A stretch of 64,000 nt of DNA from assembly GCA_002712005.1 (NCBI GenBank), contig PASP01000006.1, positions 180,822 through 244,821 of the forward strand, written 5' to 3'. Both the position numbers and the translations under genes were made by a program. The DNA is from Halobacteriovoraceae bacterium. Lineage in GTDB: Bacteria; Bdellovibrionota; Bacteriovoracia; Bacteriovoracales; Bacteriovoracaceae. Positions 43,033-51,459 of the stretch are shown in pieces (position 1 is the stretch's first letter; each line of letters begins with the position of its first letter). The notes beneath the pieces were generated by a model, which ran no database searches, was not told the DNA's origin, and worked only from the letters and a program-made list of their open reading frames with translations.

Positions 43033-44196
43033 ATGAAAATAAATTTCTTAGTGCATGATGGAATCCTAGAGGTTGGCCATACTCGGGCCATGATTGAAGT
43101 TCTTCGCATTTTAGGTGCAAAAGAAGAAGTATCAAAAATTCGAATCATTTGTCTTCATAGTGATCCTGTAGAAAAGCTCTTTCCAGAAAATCACGACAAA
43201 GTCGAAATTATAACCGTCCCTGGTAAAGGCATAAAACCTTTTCTTCTTAAATCTTTATTTTTTCAGATCTACACCTACCTCAATCGTAAAAAGCTCATAT
43301 CAGAGAGCGATCAAACCATTACAATGGGGATATGCTCTTTCATAGGAAATATTGTCAATATTCAGTTCTACCATCGAGACTGGGAAAAACTATACTTCAA
43401 ATATAATCAAGGCCCCTTTTATAAGAATCTTTATAAATTTATTCTTCTCAAGTATTTCAATCTTTGTGAAGATTATTACTATCAAAAGAAAAATCTTAGA
43501 TTTGGTTTCTTAAGTAAGTTTATTGAAAAACTCATGATTGATCGCTACAGGATTGAGGAGAAGAACTTTATAACGGCCTATTCAAGCGTCAACTTTTCAG
43601 AGTTTCTTCCACCAGAGGACTTTAATCTTGAAAAACAAAAAGACCTTCTCACTGAGCTCTCAAATCAATATCCCGGCTTAAAGAATTTAGATCCCAATCG
43701 TCCAACTCTCCTCTTTGTAGGTGCATTTGAAAGAAAAGGACTTCCTCGTCTCCTAAGAAATCTACCTAAAGATGTTAACCTCATCGTTATTGGAAAAGGT
43801 GAAGCCCATGGGAAATTCAAACTTCCTCAAAGAGAGGGTATTTTTCCTATATCCTATACAACAGAAATTTCAAAATTCTATCTCATTGCCGATGCGTTTG
43901 TCTTTCCTACTGTCTATGAACCATTCGGACTGGTCGTTACGGAAGCTGTCGCCAGCGGTACTCAGGTGCTTGTAACAAAAGAAAAGGTTGGAGCTTCAGA
44001 AATCGTAGGCTCCATGGAAGGTGTGAGCTTTATTGCTCAAGATGATGAGAATTTCAGTATGCAACTTAAGGCCCTTAAGAAATTAACTTTAGATAAAAGA
44101 ATGGAGTGGTCCCATTTAAGAAAAAAGGAATTGGTCTCTCTTACTTGGTTTAATTGCGCTGAATCTTGGTGGAGACTGTTAAATCAAAGTAAATAG
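43033..44196 (+). CDS. Family 4 glycosyltransferase
   Basis: 387 residues. GT-B fold. The C-terminal donor-binding domain shows RPTLLFVGAFERKGLPRLLRNL, LIVIGKGE, FYLIADAFVFPTVYEPFGLVVTEAVASGTQVLVTKEKVGASEIVG, in which the E-x7-E motif of retaining GT4 enzymes is plain. The N-terminus starts with INFLVHDGILEVGHTRAMIEVLR. It probably adds a sugar to an LPS or capsule precursor on the cytoplasmic face of the inner membrane. It is divergent from the GT2 gene and convergent with the SLBB gene. Confidence 0.9.
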   Translation: MKINFLVHDGILEVGHTRAMIEVLRILGAKEEVSKIRIICLHSDPVEKLFPENHDKVEIITVPGKGIKPFLLKSLFFQIYTYLNRKKLISESDQTITMGICSFIGNIVNIQFYHRDWEKLYFKYNQGPFYKNLYKFILLKYFNLCEDYYYQKKNLRFGFLSKFIEKLMIDRYRIEEKNFITAYSSVNFSEFLPPEDFNLEKQKDLLTELSNQYPGLKNLDPNRPTLLFVGAFERKGLPRLLRNLPKDVNLIVIGKGEAHGKFKLPQREGIFPISYTTEISKFYLIADAFVFPTVYEPFGLVVTEAVASGTQVLVTKEKVGASEIVGSMEGVSFIAQDDENFSMQLKALKKLTLDKRMEWSHLRKKELVSLTWFNCAESWWRLLNQSK

Positions 44197-44235
44197 AGCT
44201 TGGCTCTGATTAAATTCTTCGATTAAATTTTCTGA

Positions 44236-44772
44236 TTAATCTTTTACCTGTCTATAAAGAAGAATACTACTGAGCACAGTCAAGGCAACACCAAAGAGAG
44301 ACGTGTAATAAGCACGATCTTGGCGAAAGGTATCTTTTTCTACAAAGATAGTGTCTCCCGGCTTCAGTTTAAAATCCTCAAGGGCAAGATCACCACCCTC
44401 ACTCACATCAAACTGCAACTTTTCTCTCTTGCCTTCGCGGGTCGTGGTTACCACCACTGACTCCAAATTACTATTACTAGTAGGACCACCGGCCAAGGAT
44501 AGGCCATTAATTAAACTTGTATCTAAGGGAACAAAATGAAGTCCAGAATTTTTAATTTCTCCCCACATATGAACAGGAATAAGAACTTTCCCTTTCACCG
44601 ATGGAGAATAAAATATTGAACCGGCCTTCTTGCCCAAGTTATCCACTTCCGAAGGCAGAGCAAGCTCTCTAATATTATACTCCCCTTTTGAGGCTTGAGT
44701 ACTTGCCTTTTGGGCCCATGTCGGTACGGTTAAAAGAGAATAAATAAGTAAAGAGATACTAAACTTTTTCAC
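44236..44772 (-). CDS. SLBB-domain envelope protein (polysaccharide export related)
   Basis: 178 residues. Signal peptide SISLLIYSLLTVPTWA, one SLBB-type beta-grasp domain (GKVLIPVHMWGEIKNSGLHFVPLDTSLINGLSLAGGPTSN... DFKLKPGDTIFVEKDTF), and a C-terminal hydrophobic helix TSLFGVALTVLSSILLY. Wza-like export proteins have a polysaccharide-export domain plus two SLBB domains; here only one SLBB and no export domain are seen, so it may be an accessory that couples the outer pore to the inner-membrane machinery. The start is GTG with GGAG 7 nt upstream. Confidence 0.72.
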   Translation of the reverse strand: MKKFSISLLIYSLLTVPTWAQKASTQASKGEYNIRELALPSEVDNLGKKAGSIFYSPSVKGKVLIPVHMWGEIKNSGLHFVPLDTSLINGLSLAGGPTSNSNLESVVVTTTREGKREKLQFDVSEGGDLALEDFKLKPGDTIFVEKDTFRQDRAYYTSLFGVALTVLSSILLYRQVKD

Positions 44773-44860
44773 TAAACTACTCCAATCAGTTTTGATTCCT
44801 TATTATTATACAAAAAAATAGATATCTAGGTATAAAGATTCATAGATTTTTTTATGGGGG

Positions 44861-45117
44861 GCGGTGAGCGGTGATCGGTGATCGGTGTTCGGTGATCGGT
44901 GATCGGTGATCGGTGTTCGGTGATCGGTGTACGGTATCGGTATCGGTATCGGTGTTCGGTGCTCACTGCCACAGTCGCTGCCCACTGCCCACTGCCACTG
45001 CCCACCGCTCACTGCCCACTGCCCACTGCCCACTGCCCACTGCCCACTGCCCACTGTCCACTGCCCACCGCCCACTGCCCACTGCCCACTGCCACAGCCC
45101 ACCGCCCACTGCCCTAC
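44861..45117. repeat. Heptanucleotide inverted array, copy 1
   Basis: The first part (44861 to about 44960) is made of CGGTGAT/CGGTGTT heptads on the plus strand; the second (about 44962-45117) is made of CCCACTG heptads, which on the minus strand read CAGTGGG, that is the same C-R-G-T-G-R-K pattern inverted. The junction GTGTTCGGTGCTCAC (44952-44966) is shared exactly with copy 2. The halves can fold back imperfectly. This fills the 456-bp gap between the SLBB and NHL genes; no gene is seen in it and reading frames through it are low-complexity artefacts. Confidence 0.9.
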
Positions 45118-45228
45118 ACTTAAATTCTATGTGGAATATGAGAACAAAGGTAAAATATTCAAGTTATTAATTTTATTTACGATAAGTGAATAATACTAGC
45201 TTTAGGCGATCGGAAGAAATTAAAGATC

Positions 45229-46797
45229 ATGACTAAAAACAATCTTATTCACCATTTATTGATTCTTATAGGTCTAATCTTTTCCAGCTGTATCTCTATT
45301 TACGATAATGAAATTAATATCGTCCATCAGAAGAAAAATTCTCAGGGAGGAAGCTCCTCTACCGTAAAAAAATTGATTCTTGGCATTAATAACTACTTCT
45401 ATACTCAACCTAGTGACGTTTTCATTGGACCCGATGACAAAATCTATGTGGCCAGTGCAGGAAGCTCTAAGATTATAATTTATGACTCCGAATTTAACTT
45501 TCTTAATGAATTTGGTTCATTTGGAACAGCAGATGATGAATTTCAAAATTTATATTCCGTGGCCGTTAATAGTAAAGGAAGAATCTATGTTACCGATTAT
45601 ACAAACCACAAAATTAAAACCTTTGATTCACAAGGAAATTTTCTCTTTGCCACTGGCTCCCTTGGCTCTGGCAATGGTCAATTAAATTATCCCTTTGGTC
45701 TAGCTATAGACGAGCAAGATCGTCTCTATGTTGCCGATAGAAATAATCATCGGATTCAAATTTTTGATGAAAACGGTAACCACTTATCAAGTTTTGGTTC
45801 TAACGGTAGTGGAGATGGGCAGTTCATTAGTCCAACCGATATTTTTATTAATTCCCAGGGAAAAATATTTGTAACTGATACAGGAAATCATCGTGTGCAA
45901 ACTTTTTCAAGCCCCGGAGTCTTTGAAGCAGAGTTTGGTACAAATGGAACTGCAGATGGACAATTTACTTCACCAGCATCAGTTGTTGAACTAGGTAATG
46001 GAAATATTATTGTAAGTGATGATAGTCATCGCGTTCAATTTTTTGATCAGAACTTCAATCACCTCTTCACCGAAGGCGTTGCGAATACATTAGGAGATAA
46101 TGAAGAAGAGTTCTACTTACCTAAAGGACTTGCTCTATCAGACGAAAGCTTATTCATCGCAGACTATGGTAATAATAGAATTAAAGCTTACGATGGGCTT
46201 GGAAACTTTAAAAAAAGTTTTAGCGCTTCAGGTGATAAGAAGAGTCAATTCTATCTTACAACTGGTGTCGCAAGAAATAGTTTGGGAAATATATATGTTG
46301 CCGATTATATGAATAATCGTGTGCAAGTCTTTGATCAATATGGACAATTCCTACGAATCATCGGTACTCCAGGTTCAGCTGATGGTCAATTCTCTTTACC
46401 TATTGGAATCCATATTGATGAAAACGATAAAGTCTATATATCCGATTCAGGCAACAATAGAATTCAAGTCTTTAATGAGAATGACCAACACTTACTTAGC
46501 TTTGGAACTTCTGGATCAGCTGATGGGTCATTCGATACCCCTTATGATGTAGCAGTGGCTCCTGATGGCACAATATATGTTGCCGATAGAGAAAATCACC
46601 GGATTCAAAGTTTTGATAATCAAGGTAATCATCTTCTTACCATTGGAAATAGTGGCGTTAGCGATGGACAGTTCTCCAGCCCCGCAGCTGTGGCGCTAAA
46701 AGATAACTCCCTCTATGTAACCGACTCTTCAAATAATAGGATTCAGGTTTTTGACTTATCTGGAAATCATCTTCTAACCTTTGGCACGATGGGCTGA
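45229..46797 (+). CDS. NHL-repeat beta-propeller lipoprotein (interrupted by in-frame TGA)
   Basis: 522 residues before the stop. Signal peptide HHLLILIGLIFSSC with lipobox FSSC, then a polar linker (KKNSQGGSSSTVKK) and ten NHL repeats, each with the shape [A/T/S]D-x-x-N-[HN]-[RK]-[IV]-[QK]-x-F...G-x-x-L-x-x-[FI]G-x-x-G-x-x-[DN]GQF-x-x-P. NHL propellers bind proteins or glycans; here it is lipidated and exported, and sits among polysaccharide genes. The frame is closed by TGA (46795-46797), but the same frame continues for two more repeats, making 12 in all, the number for two six-bladed propellers. So the stop is either a recent nonsense mutation or a sequencing error. The ribosome binding site is weak. 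Confidence 0.85.
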   Translation: MTKNNLIHHLLILIGLIFSSCISIYDNEINIVHQKKNSQGGSSSTVKKLILGINNYFYTQPSDVFIGPDDKIYVASAGSSKIIIYDSEFNFLNEFGSFGTADDEFQNLYSVAVNSKGRIYVTDYTNHKIKTFDSQGNFLFATGSLGSGNGQLNYPFGLAIDEQDRLYVADRNNHRIQIFDENGNHLSSFGSNGSGDGQFISPTDIFINSQGKIFVTDTGNHRVQTFSSPGVFEAEFGTNGTADGQFTSPASVVELGNGNIIVSDDSHRVQFFDQNFNHLFTEGVANTLGDNEEEFYLPKGLALSDESLFIADYGNNRIKAYDGLGNFKKSFSASGDKKSQFYLTTGVARNSLGNIYVADYMNNRVQVFDQYGQFLRIIGTPGSADGQFSLPIGIHIDENDKVYISDSGNNRIQVFNENDQHLLSFGTSGSADGSFDTPYDVAVAPDGTIYVADRENHRIQSFDNQGNHLLTIGNSGVSDGQFSSPAAVALKDNSLYVTDSSNNRIQVFDLSGNHLLTFGTMG

Positions 46798-47067
46798 GCC
46801 CCTGGGCAACTCAGCAATCCTAGCGGTATTGACGTGGCCGATAATGGAGAAATTTTCGTAGCTGATACAATTAATAACCGTATTCAGGTTTATGATGATA
46901 GTGGAAGCTTTATTAAAACCTTCTCCTCACAAGGCTCACAAGAAGGTCAACTCTTCTACCCTTTTGGTATTCATATTGATAATGATGGAACCCTTCTTAT
47001 TTGTGATACCTATAATCACCGTGTACAAGGCTTCAATCAAGAGGGAGAAGTTATCAGTGTTCGGTGA
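46798..47067 (+). pseudogene. Remainder of the NHL lipoprotein gene (repeats 11-12)
   Basis: 90 codons in the same frame as the preceding gene, separated only by the TGA at 46795-46797. It opens with APGQLSNPSGI, which continues the NHL consensus exactly where the stop falls (FGTMG stop APGQL versus FGTPGSADGQF in repeat 8), and holds two further repeats (ADTINNRIQVY, CDTYNHRVQGF). It ends EVISVR, the last three residues being encoded by the start of repeat array copy 2. Whether the stop is read through is unknown; alone the fragment has no good start. Confidence 0.7.
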
Positions 47068-47230
47068 TCGGTGATCAGTGTTCGGTGGTCGGTGTTCGGT
47101 GAACGGTGGTCGGTGATCAGTGTCGGTATCGGTGTTCGTGTACAGTGATCAGTGTTCGGTGCTCACAGCCACTGCCCACAGCTCACAGCCACAGCCCACT
47201 GCTCACAGTCCACTGCTAGCTACCCACAGC
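47054..47230. repeat. Heptanucleotide inverted array, copy 2
   Basis: Same two-part build as copy 1: CGGTGAT/CGGTGTT/CAGTGTT heptads (47054 to about 47160), junction GTGTTCGGTGCTCAC (47152-47166), then CCCACTG/CTCACAG-type heptads to about 47230. It is more diverged than copy 1. Its left end provides the last codons and stop of the NHL frame, its right end the last codons (AVGS, stop TAG) of the convergent O-antigen ligase gene. It does not look like CRISPR, as there are no unique spacers. Confidence 0.88.
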
Positions 47231-48742
47231 CTTCCTATATTTAAAGTATTCCGAAACCCCCAACGCCGACCAAAACCAAAAAAAGAAAGATACAGGATTA
47301 AATGGGATCGAAACAGATCCCCAAGCAAATAGGGGAATAATAAGCACCATAGTGAAGCTTAGACTTACGATCTTAAATTCTTTATAGGCTTGCTTCTTTA
47401 TTAGACTGATCATCATGCTAAATAGAGTCGCATTGAGAGAGAAGATAAGTCCGATATAAAATAGAGCCCCTACCCCTAGCTCTAAGATCAAGAACGCATA
47501 TAAATTATCCATGGACCAAAAATACCAACTCGGCCTATCAATATACTGGGCTCTTCTTGCAGCAAAGGCAGGAAGAAAGTTCTGTGTCATTCCTAGACCG
47601 TAGCCAAAGGGAAGCTCAACACGCTTTTCTAAATTATGAAGAATTTCATTAAGTCCGGCACGATGGTCCGTTAAATTAGATTCCGTCATCCCTTCCCAGC
47701 GGGATAGGGCCCTTTCTATATTGAGTTCATCTGGTAGAGAAGATTGCAACGTACTATTTGAAAAAATTCCTACCCCGAGAAGTATGAAAAGAGCTGATGT
47801 TAACCATTTTGCTTTGAATTTACTGCCATAGAACTTAAAGAGCTGATAGAAAACAAAAACCCCAACTAATTTGAGGGTCGCACTTCTCACCTGTCCGATA
47901 AAGGAACTAAAGAGAATCACGGATATTCCAATAAAGAGTATGGCCTTAGCGAAGATTTGTTTTGGAAAATAAGAAGAAATTCTTTTTGGATTAAATAAGA
48001 GAAGAAGTCCACAACTTAGAAAATAAAAAAGACCCATACCACCAGGTACAAAGGTCGTTCCCCAAGGTCTGAAAGTTGGGCCAGTGAATCGACTATAAGA
48101 GGGAAAAAGACTCTTATAATTTTGGCTGATCCCATACATAAATTCTTCATTATACATATCCTGAACGATAGTAACACCAGCAAGTAATCCGAGGATTAAT
48201 GTAAACTTAAAGATATGCTTCTGGGCATGATCAGAATGGATATCAACAGGAAAGTTTAAAAAGAGAAAGAAGAGAAGCAAGGGAAAGAGATAGAATTTGG
48301 CCGTAGCTAAAGAGGCTAGAAAACCAGCTCCATTGGGATTAAATAATTCTAAACCAAACCAAAATAAATGGAGAATAAAGAATAAGCGCACCATATTAGG
48401 TGTAATCTCTTTAGAGAAGAAAGATCGTTTTATAATGATGGCCCTTGTAATTAAGAGAACTAAGAGTATATCAAAGATAAGTCTAAAGAGAGGATGATAG
48501 CCCCAAACAACCCTGCCCTGTCCTTCGAAAAGGGAAAAGATAATAAATGGCCAAATCATCGTATTAATTTCCTCTGTCACACAAAGGAGGGCCATACAGA
48601 TAAGCTGAACCAAATAAATATACTTAACCATAGGCGAACCAAGGAAATTGGCACCAATATTTAAGAAGGTGAAGAAATAGAAAAAAGTATTCAAAAGCTT
48701 AGAGAAAACTTTTTTCGATTGAATGCTTTGTGTTTCGGCCAT
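47216..48742 (-). CDS. O-antigen ligase/polymerase-like membrane protein
   Basis: 508 residues with about twelve hydrophobic helices and one long periplasmic loop (about 340-425: LPDELNIERALSRWEGMTESNLTDHRAGLNEILHNLEKRVELPFGYGLGMTQ...), the layout of the Wzy/WaaL (O-antigen ligase-like) superfamily. The loop carries a R-x-x-x-W and H-R-x-G pattern typical of such proteins. It is likely the polymerase or ligase of the surface polysaccharide made by this locus. Its last few codons lie in repeat array copy 2. It is divergent from the VanZ gene by 58 bp. Confidence 0.82.
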   Translation of the reverse strand: MAETQSIQSKKVFSKLLNTFFYFFTFLNIGANFLGSPMVKYIYLVQLICMALLCVTEEINTMIWPFIIFSLFEGQGRVVWGYHPLFRLIFDILLVLLITRAIIIKRSFFSKEITPNMVRLFFILHLFWFGLELFNPNGAGFLASLATAKFYLFPLLLFFLFLNFPVDIHSDHAQKHIFKFTLILGLLAGVTIVQDMYNEEFMYGISQNYKSLFPSYSRFTGPTFRPWGTTFVPGGMGLFYFLSCGLLLLFNPKRISSYFPKQIFAKAILFIGISVILFSSFIGQVRSATLKLVGVFVFYQLFKFYGSKFKAKWLTSALFILLGVGIFSNSTLQSSLPDELNIERALSRWEGMTESNLTDHRAGLNEILHNLEKRVELPFGYGLGMTQNFLPAFAARRAQYIDRPSWYFWSMDNLYAFLILELGVGALFYIGLIFSLNATLFSMMISLIKKQAYKEFKIVSLSFTMVLIIPLFAWGSVSIPFNPVSFFFWFWSALGVSEYFKYRKAVGS

Positions 48743-48800
48743 AAAGTAGAGAAAGTTATATTTATAAGTTAGTTACTATTATCTAATAGACCAAAAAAAA

Positions 48801-49133
48801 ATGGAAATGATTAAATCTTTATATATTCAGTATCATCAAATATTTCGCTATATCTCAAAGACCAACCTTTTTGGTTGGCTACCATTAGATGGCCTTCTCC
48901 ATTTTCTGGCCGGTCTGATCTTGATGATCATTTTTAATAAATGGCTAAAGAAGCCTACAAAAAGAATTCTTCTTATTCTTGGAATTCAAATTTTTAAAGA
49001 AATTTTAGATAGCTTCGCTCTTACGGCAACTTGGGAAGAAGCCCTCATCGATACGGCCCTTACCTTAGTATATCCTGTAATAAGCTTATTGATATTCTAT
49101 TTTCAGTCGAAACAAGAAAGAGACTTATATTAA
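48801..49133 (+). CDS. VanZ-like small membrane protein
   Basis: 110 residues. LPLDGLLHFLAGLILMIIFNKWL and LILGIQIFKEILDSFALTATWEEALIDTALTLVYPVISLLIFYF show the small VanZ-like layout: a His in the first helix, KE-x-x-D in the second and D in the third. The function in polysaccharide loci is unclear. It is transcribed towards the Wzz gene and its stop overlaps that gene's stop by 4 nt. Confidence 0.7.
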   Translation: MEMIKSLYIQYHQIFRYISKTNLFGWLPLDGLLHFLAGLILMIIFNKWLKKPTKRILLILGIQIFKEILDSFALTATWEEALIDTALTLVYPVISLLIFYFQSKQERDLY

Positions 49134-50629
49134 TCAAAGTCTGGTGTATTTCCAATTATCGTTAAATTATCAAAAGTTTTCTCTAATTCACTCTTATCGT
49201 AGATTTTATCATCTAAGAGATAGAGAAGAATCACGATGGATAAAAGAAGGACAATGCTACTTACGGTAGAAAAAAGAAGGGTTTTTACTTTACTTAGCTT
49301 TTTAAAGACGACTTTAGGTCCAAACTCATTTTCAAATTTTAGATCTGACACTACAGTGGAGTTGAGTAATCTCAGTTGAACAAGCTTCTCTTCAAGTAGT
49401 TTAATATATTCAGCAGAAGGCTTAATTTCATCGATCTTATTATCAATTTTTGTAAGCTTCTTACTAATAACTTCCTTCTTTGCAATCAAAGAATCATAAT
49501 CCTTCTTGGTTTTTTCATATTGTTCTTTTTTTACTTTATAATCAAACTCAGTAAAATTACTCTCACCTTCTTTTCTATTAATAAATTGAACCTCAGAAGA
49601 AACAGCTCGTCCGCGATCCCCCATAGACAAAAGTTTTTTCTGTACTTTCTTAAGCTCACTAGTAAGTTGGGCCAAAATTTGTTCATCTTGAGAACTAAGC
49701 TTTTGAGATACAACCTTGATAGCCCCAATATCACTCTCTAGTTTTCTAATTTTATCTTCCCATCTCTTACGTTTTTGGAAATCAATAATTTTAGAAGTAT
49801 CAATATTGGCCTGAGAGGCCTTCTTTGTTTCCCTTACTTTAGTCTCCATCAAATCTAGATCAAGTTTAAGACGATGAAAGAAGCGATTATAAGATTCAAT
49901 TTTAGATTTAATTTCAGATACTCTTTCTTCAAGAGATTTCTTCTCTTCACTTAGCCCCTGTAAATTGAAAGCTTGTAACTCTAACTTCTTTTCTTTAAGA
50001 AGCTGCTTAGAAACAGCAATTTGATCTTCAATTTTATGCTTAATGGTTTTCACACGACTATTTTCAATATAGCGTGAAATTTCCTTCAAGAGAAAAGTCG
50101 TCGTAAAGTGGTCACGAGTCATAACCTCTAAAGAAAAACGCGTCGTCACAATATGATCGGGTTTGATAGAAACGAAACTAAAAATAGCTCCTCTTACCCT
50201 TTTCTGAATACAACTTACTTTCTGATTACATGATGAGAGAAAGGCCTTCATATCAAAAGGTTCTTTACTATTGAGTCCACTCAGATCAAGTCTCATAAAA
50301 TCAGGATTTTCAATAATAATTTCAGCAAATTCTTGCTGAAAATCTAAGGATTTCAAAATACCTACGATATCCGTCTCAGTAAGACCACTTTTCTGATCAC
50401 CAATAACAGCACTCATTAGAGGGGTAGGTCCCGTATGATCCTCATTTATATTACTAAAGAATACTGAGCGCTTATGTATATTATTCTGATGATTAAAATG
50501 ATAAAGAGATAAACTAAAAACAAGAGCAGGAATCGCAATCGCTAAGTACCAATAACGACGAATAAGTTTTCCCATAAATGGGAAATTTAAAATCGTTGTT
50601 TCATGAAGAATTAAATTAAACTTTTTCAT
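49130..50629 (-). CDS. Wzz-type polysaccharide chain-length/co-polymerase protein
   Basis: 499 residues from ATG 50629. Helix 1 (WYLAIAIPALVFSLSLYHF) near the N-terminus, a long periplasmic part with strong coiled coil (about 180-430, KKLELQAFNLQGLSEEKKSLEERVSEIKSKIESY...), and helix 2 (LLFSTVSSIVLLLSIVILLYLLD) close to the C-terminus, followed by only 30 cytoplasmic residues. This is the Wzz/PCP layout with no attached tyrosine kinase. Its ATG overlaps the stop of the upstream ATPase-like gene as ATGA, so the two are translationally coupled. It regulates the length of the polymer made by the locus. Confidence 0.85.
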   Translation of the reverse strand: MKKFNLILHETTILNFPFMGKLIRRYWYLAIAIPALVFSLSLYHFNHQNNIHKRSVFFSNINEDHTGPTPLMSAVIGDQKSGLTETDIVGILKSLDFQQEFAEIIIENPDFMRLDLSGLNSKEPFDMKAFLSSCNQKVSCIQKRVRGAIFSFVSIKPDHIVTTRFSLEVMTRDHFTTTFLLKEISRYIENSRVKTIKHKIEDQIAVSKQLLKEKKLELQAFNLQGLSEEKKSLEERVSEIKSKIESYNRFFHRLKLDLDLMETKVRETKKASQANIDTSKIIDFQKRKRWEDKIRKLESDIGAIKVVSQKLSSQDEQILAQLTSELKKVQKKLLSMGDRGRAVSSEVQFINRKEGESNFTEFDYKVKKEQYEKTKKDYDSLIAKKEVISKKLTKIDNKIDEIKPSAEYIKLLEEKLVQLRLLNSTVVSDLKFENEFGPKVVFKKLSKVKTLLFSTVSSIVLLLSIVILLYLLDDKIYDKSELEKTFDNLTIIGNTPDFD

Positions 50630-51459
50630 TTTGAAAATATCCTCTGCCACCACTTCTTCTTCACTATGACAGTATCACTCTTATTTGTACCTATATCTTC
50701 AACCTTTTTTTCGAAATTATTCTTTTCTTCAAAGAGTAATCCTTTCATATTAATTCCGTAACCAAGGAAGAATTGTTGAAGTTCATCAATATCACTTTGT
50801 CTAGAAATTTTCTTTGAGACGATAATTGAAATAGATTCAAATTTCATTATCATTGGGAAATAGCGTTCTGAATCTAACTGTATCTTATGAAGTTCAGGTA
50901 CATCCCAGAATACTAAATCATAACTATCCACAATATAGTCAAATACTGAATCATACTCCCCTAATTCTTGATTAGCGGATAGATCCAACAGGTCATTTAA
51001 ATTGATAAAATCAAAGTGATTATAAAAGCTTTTCACCTTAATTTTATAATCTTCTCCAAATAGACTAGATTCATAGGTCTTACTAATAGAGACAATATCA
51101 CTAAATGCGCCTTGCTGTAGATTATCACTTACAATTGCAATCTTATAATCGTCTTTATGATCAAAGAAACAAGCAAGACCTAAAATCGTTTTCTGCTGAC
51201 TCGTTTGGTATCCAGTTGAAGAAATAGCAAAGGACTTAACCCCAGAAATATAATCTTCGTAAAAACTTCTACCTATTCTAAAAAGCTCTTGGTGATTGGA
51301 AACCTTATAAAAGAAGCGATTGCTTTTATTTCTAGGTTTAAACTCTTTTTGAGAAGTAGAATCATTTAAAAGTTTGAGATTGGATTTTGGCCCTTGAGTT
51401 TCATCCTCTTTTTTTAGAGAAAAGTCGACTTTATTGGGATTGTACTTAGGCTGCGCCAT
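50626..51459 (-). CDS. BY-kinase/CpsD-like ATPase homologue without P-loop, paralogue B
   Basis: 277 residues. The order of CpsD/CapB-type cytoplasmic partners of Wzz is recognisable: FRIGRSFYEDYISGVKSFAISSTG, where active enzymes have the SSxxGEGKST Walker A, here STGYQTSQQKTILG with no GKS/T; then YKIAIVSDN (Walker A' counterpart, usually LLIDxD), and DYIVDSYDLVFWDVPE (Walker B, usually DxxxxDxPP). The P-loop is thus lost. There is no C-terminal Tyr cluster. Residues 45-270 align throughout with the C-terminal half of the gene just upstream. It probably binds Wzz structurally. Overlaps the upstream gene by 14 nt and Wzz by 4 nt. Confidence 0.7.
   Translation of the reverse strand: MAQPKYNPNKVDFSLKKEDETQGPKSNLKLLNDSTSQKEFKPRNKSNRFFYKVSNHQELFRIGRSFYEDYISGVKSFAISSTGYQTSQQKTILGLACFFDHKDDYKIAIVSDNLQQGAFSDIVSISKTYESSLFGEDYKIKVKSFYNHFDFINLNDLLDLSANQELGEYDSVFDYIVDSYDLVFWDVPELHKIQLDSERYFPMIMKFESISIIVSKKISRQSDIDELQQFFLGYGINMKGLLFEEKNNFEKKVEDIGTNKSDTVIVKKKWWQRIFSK

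Noticed and set aside
44861-45193. Several overlapping reading frames of 74-98 residues in the repeat array on both strands
   Set aside because: They translate the heptad repeats into low-complexity peptides (CPLPTAH-type, GQWAVGS-type); a 7-bp repeat leaves all frames open. No ribosome binding sites and no normal composition.
46795-46797. TGA as selenocysteine codon
   Set aside because: It falls in the variable Gly/Ser position of an NHL loop, where Cys/Sec has no role, and no SECIS-like stem or sel genes are seen.
44861-47230. Arrays as CRISPR
   Set aside because: Units are 7 bp, contiguous and degenerate, with no unique spacers and no cas genes.
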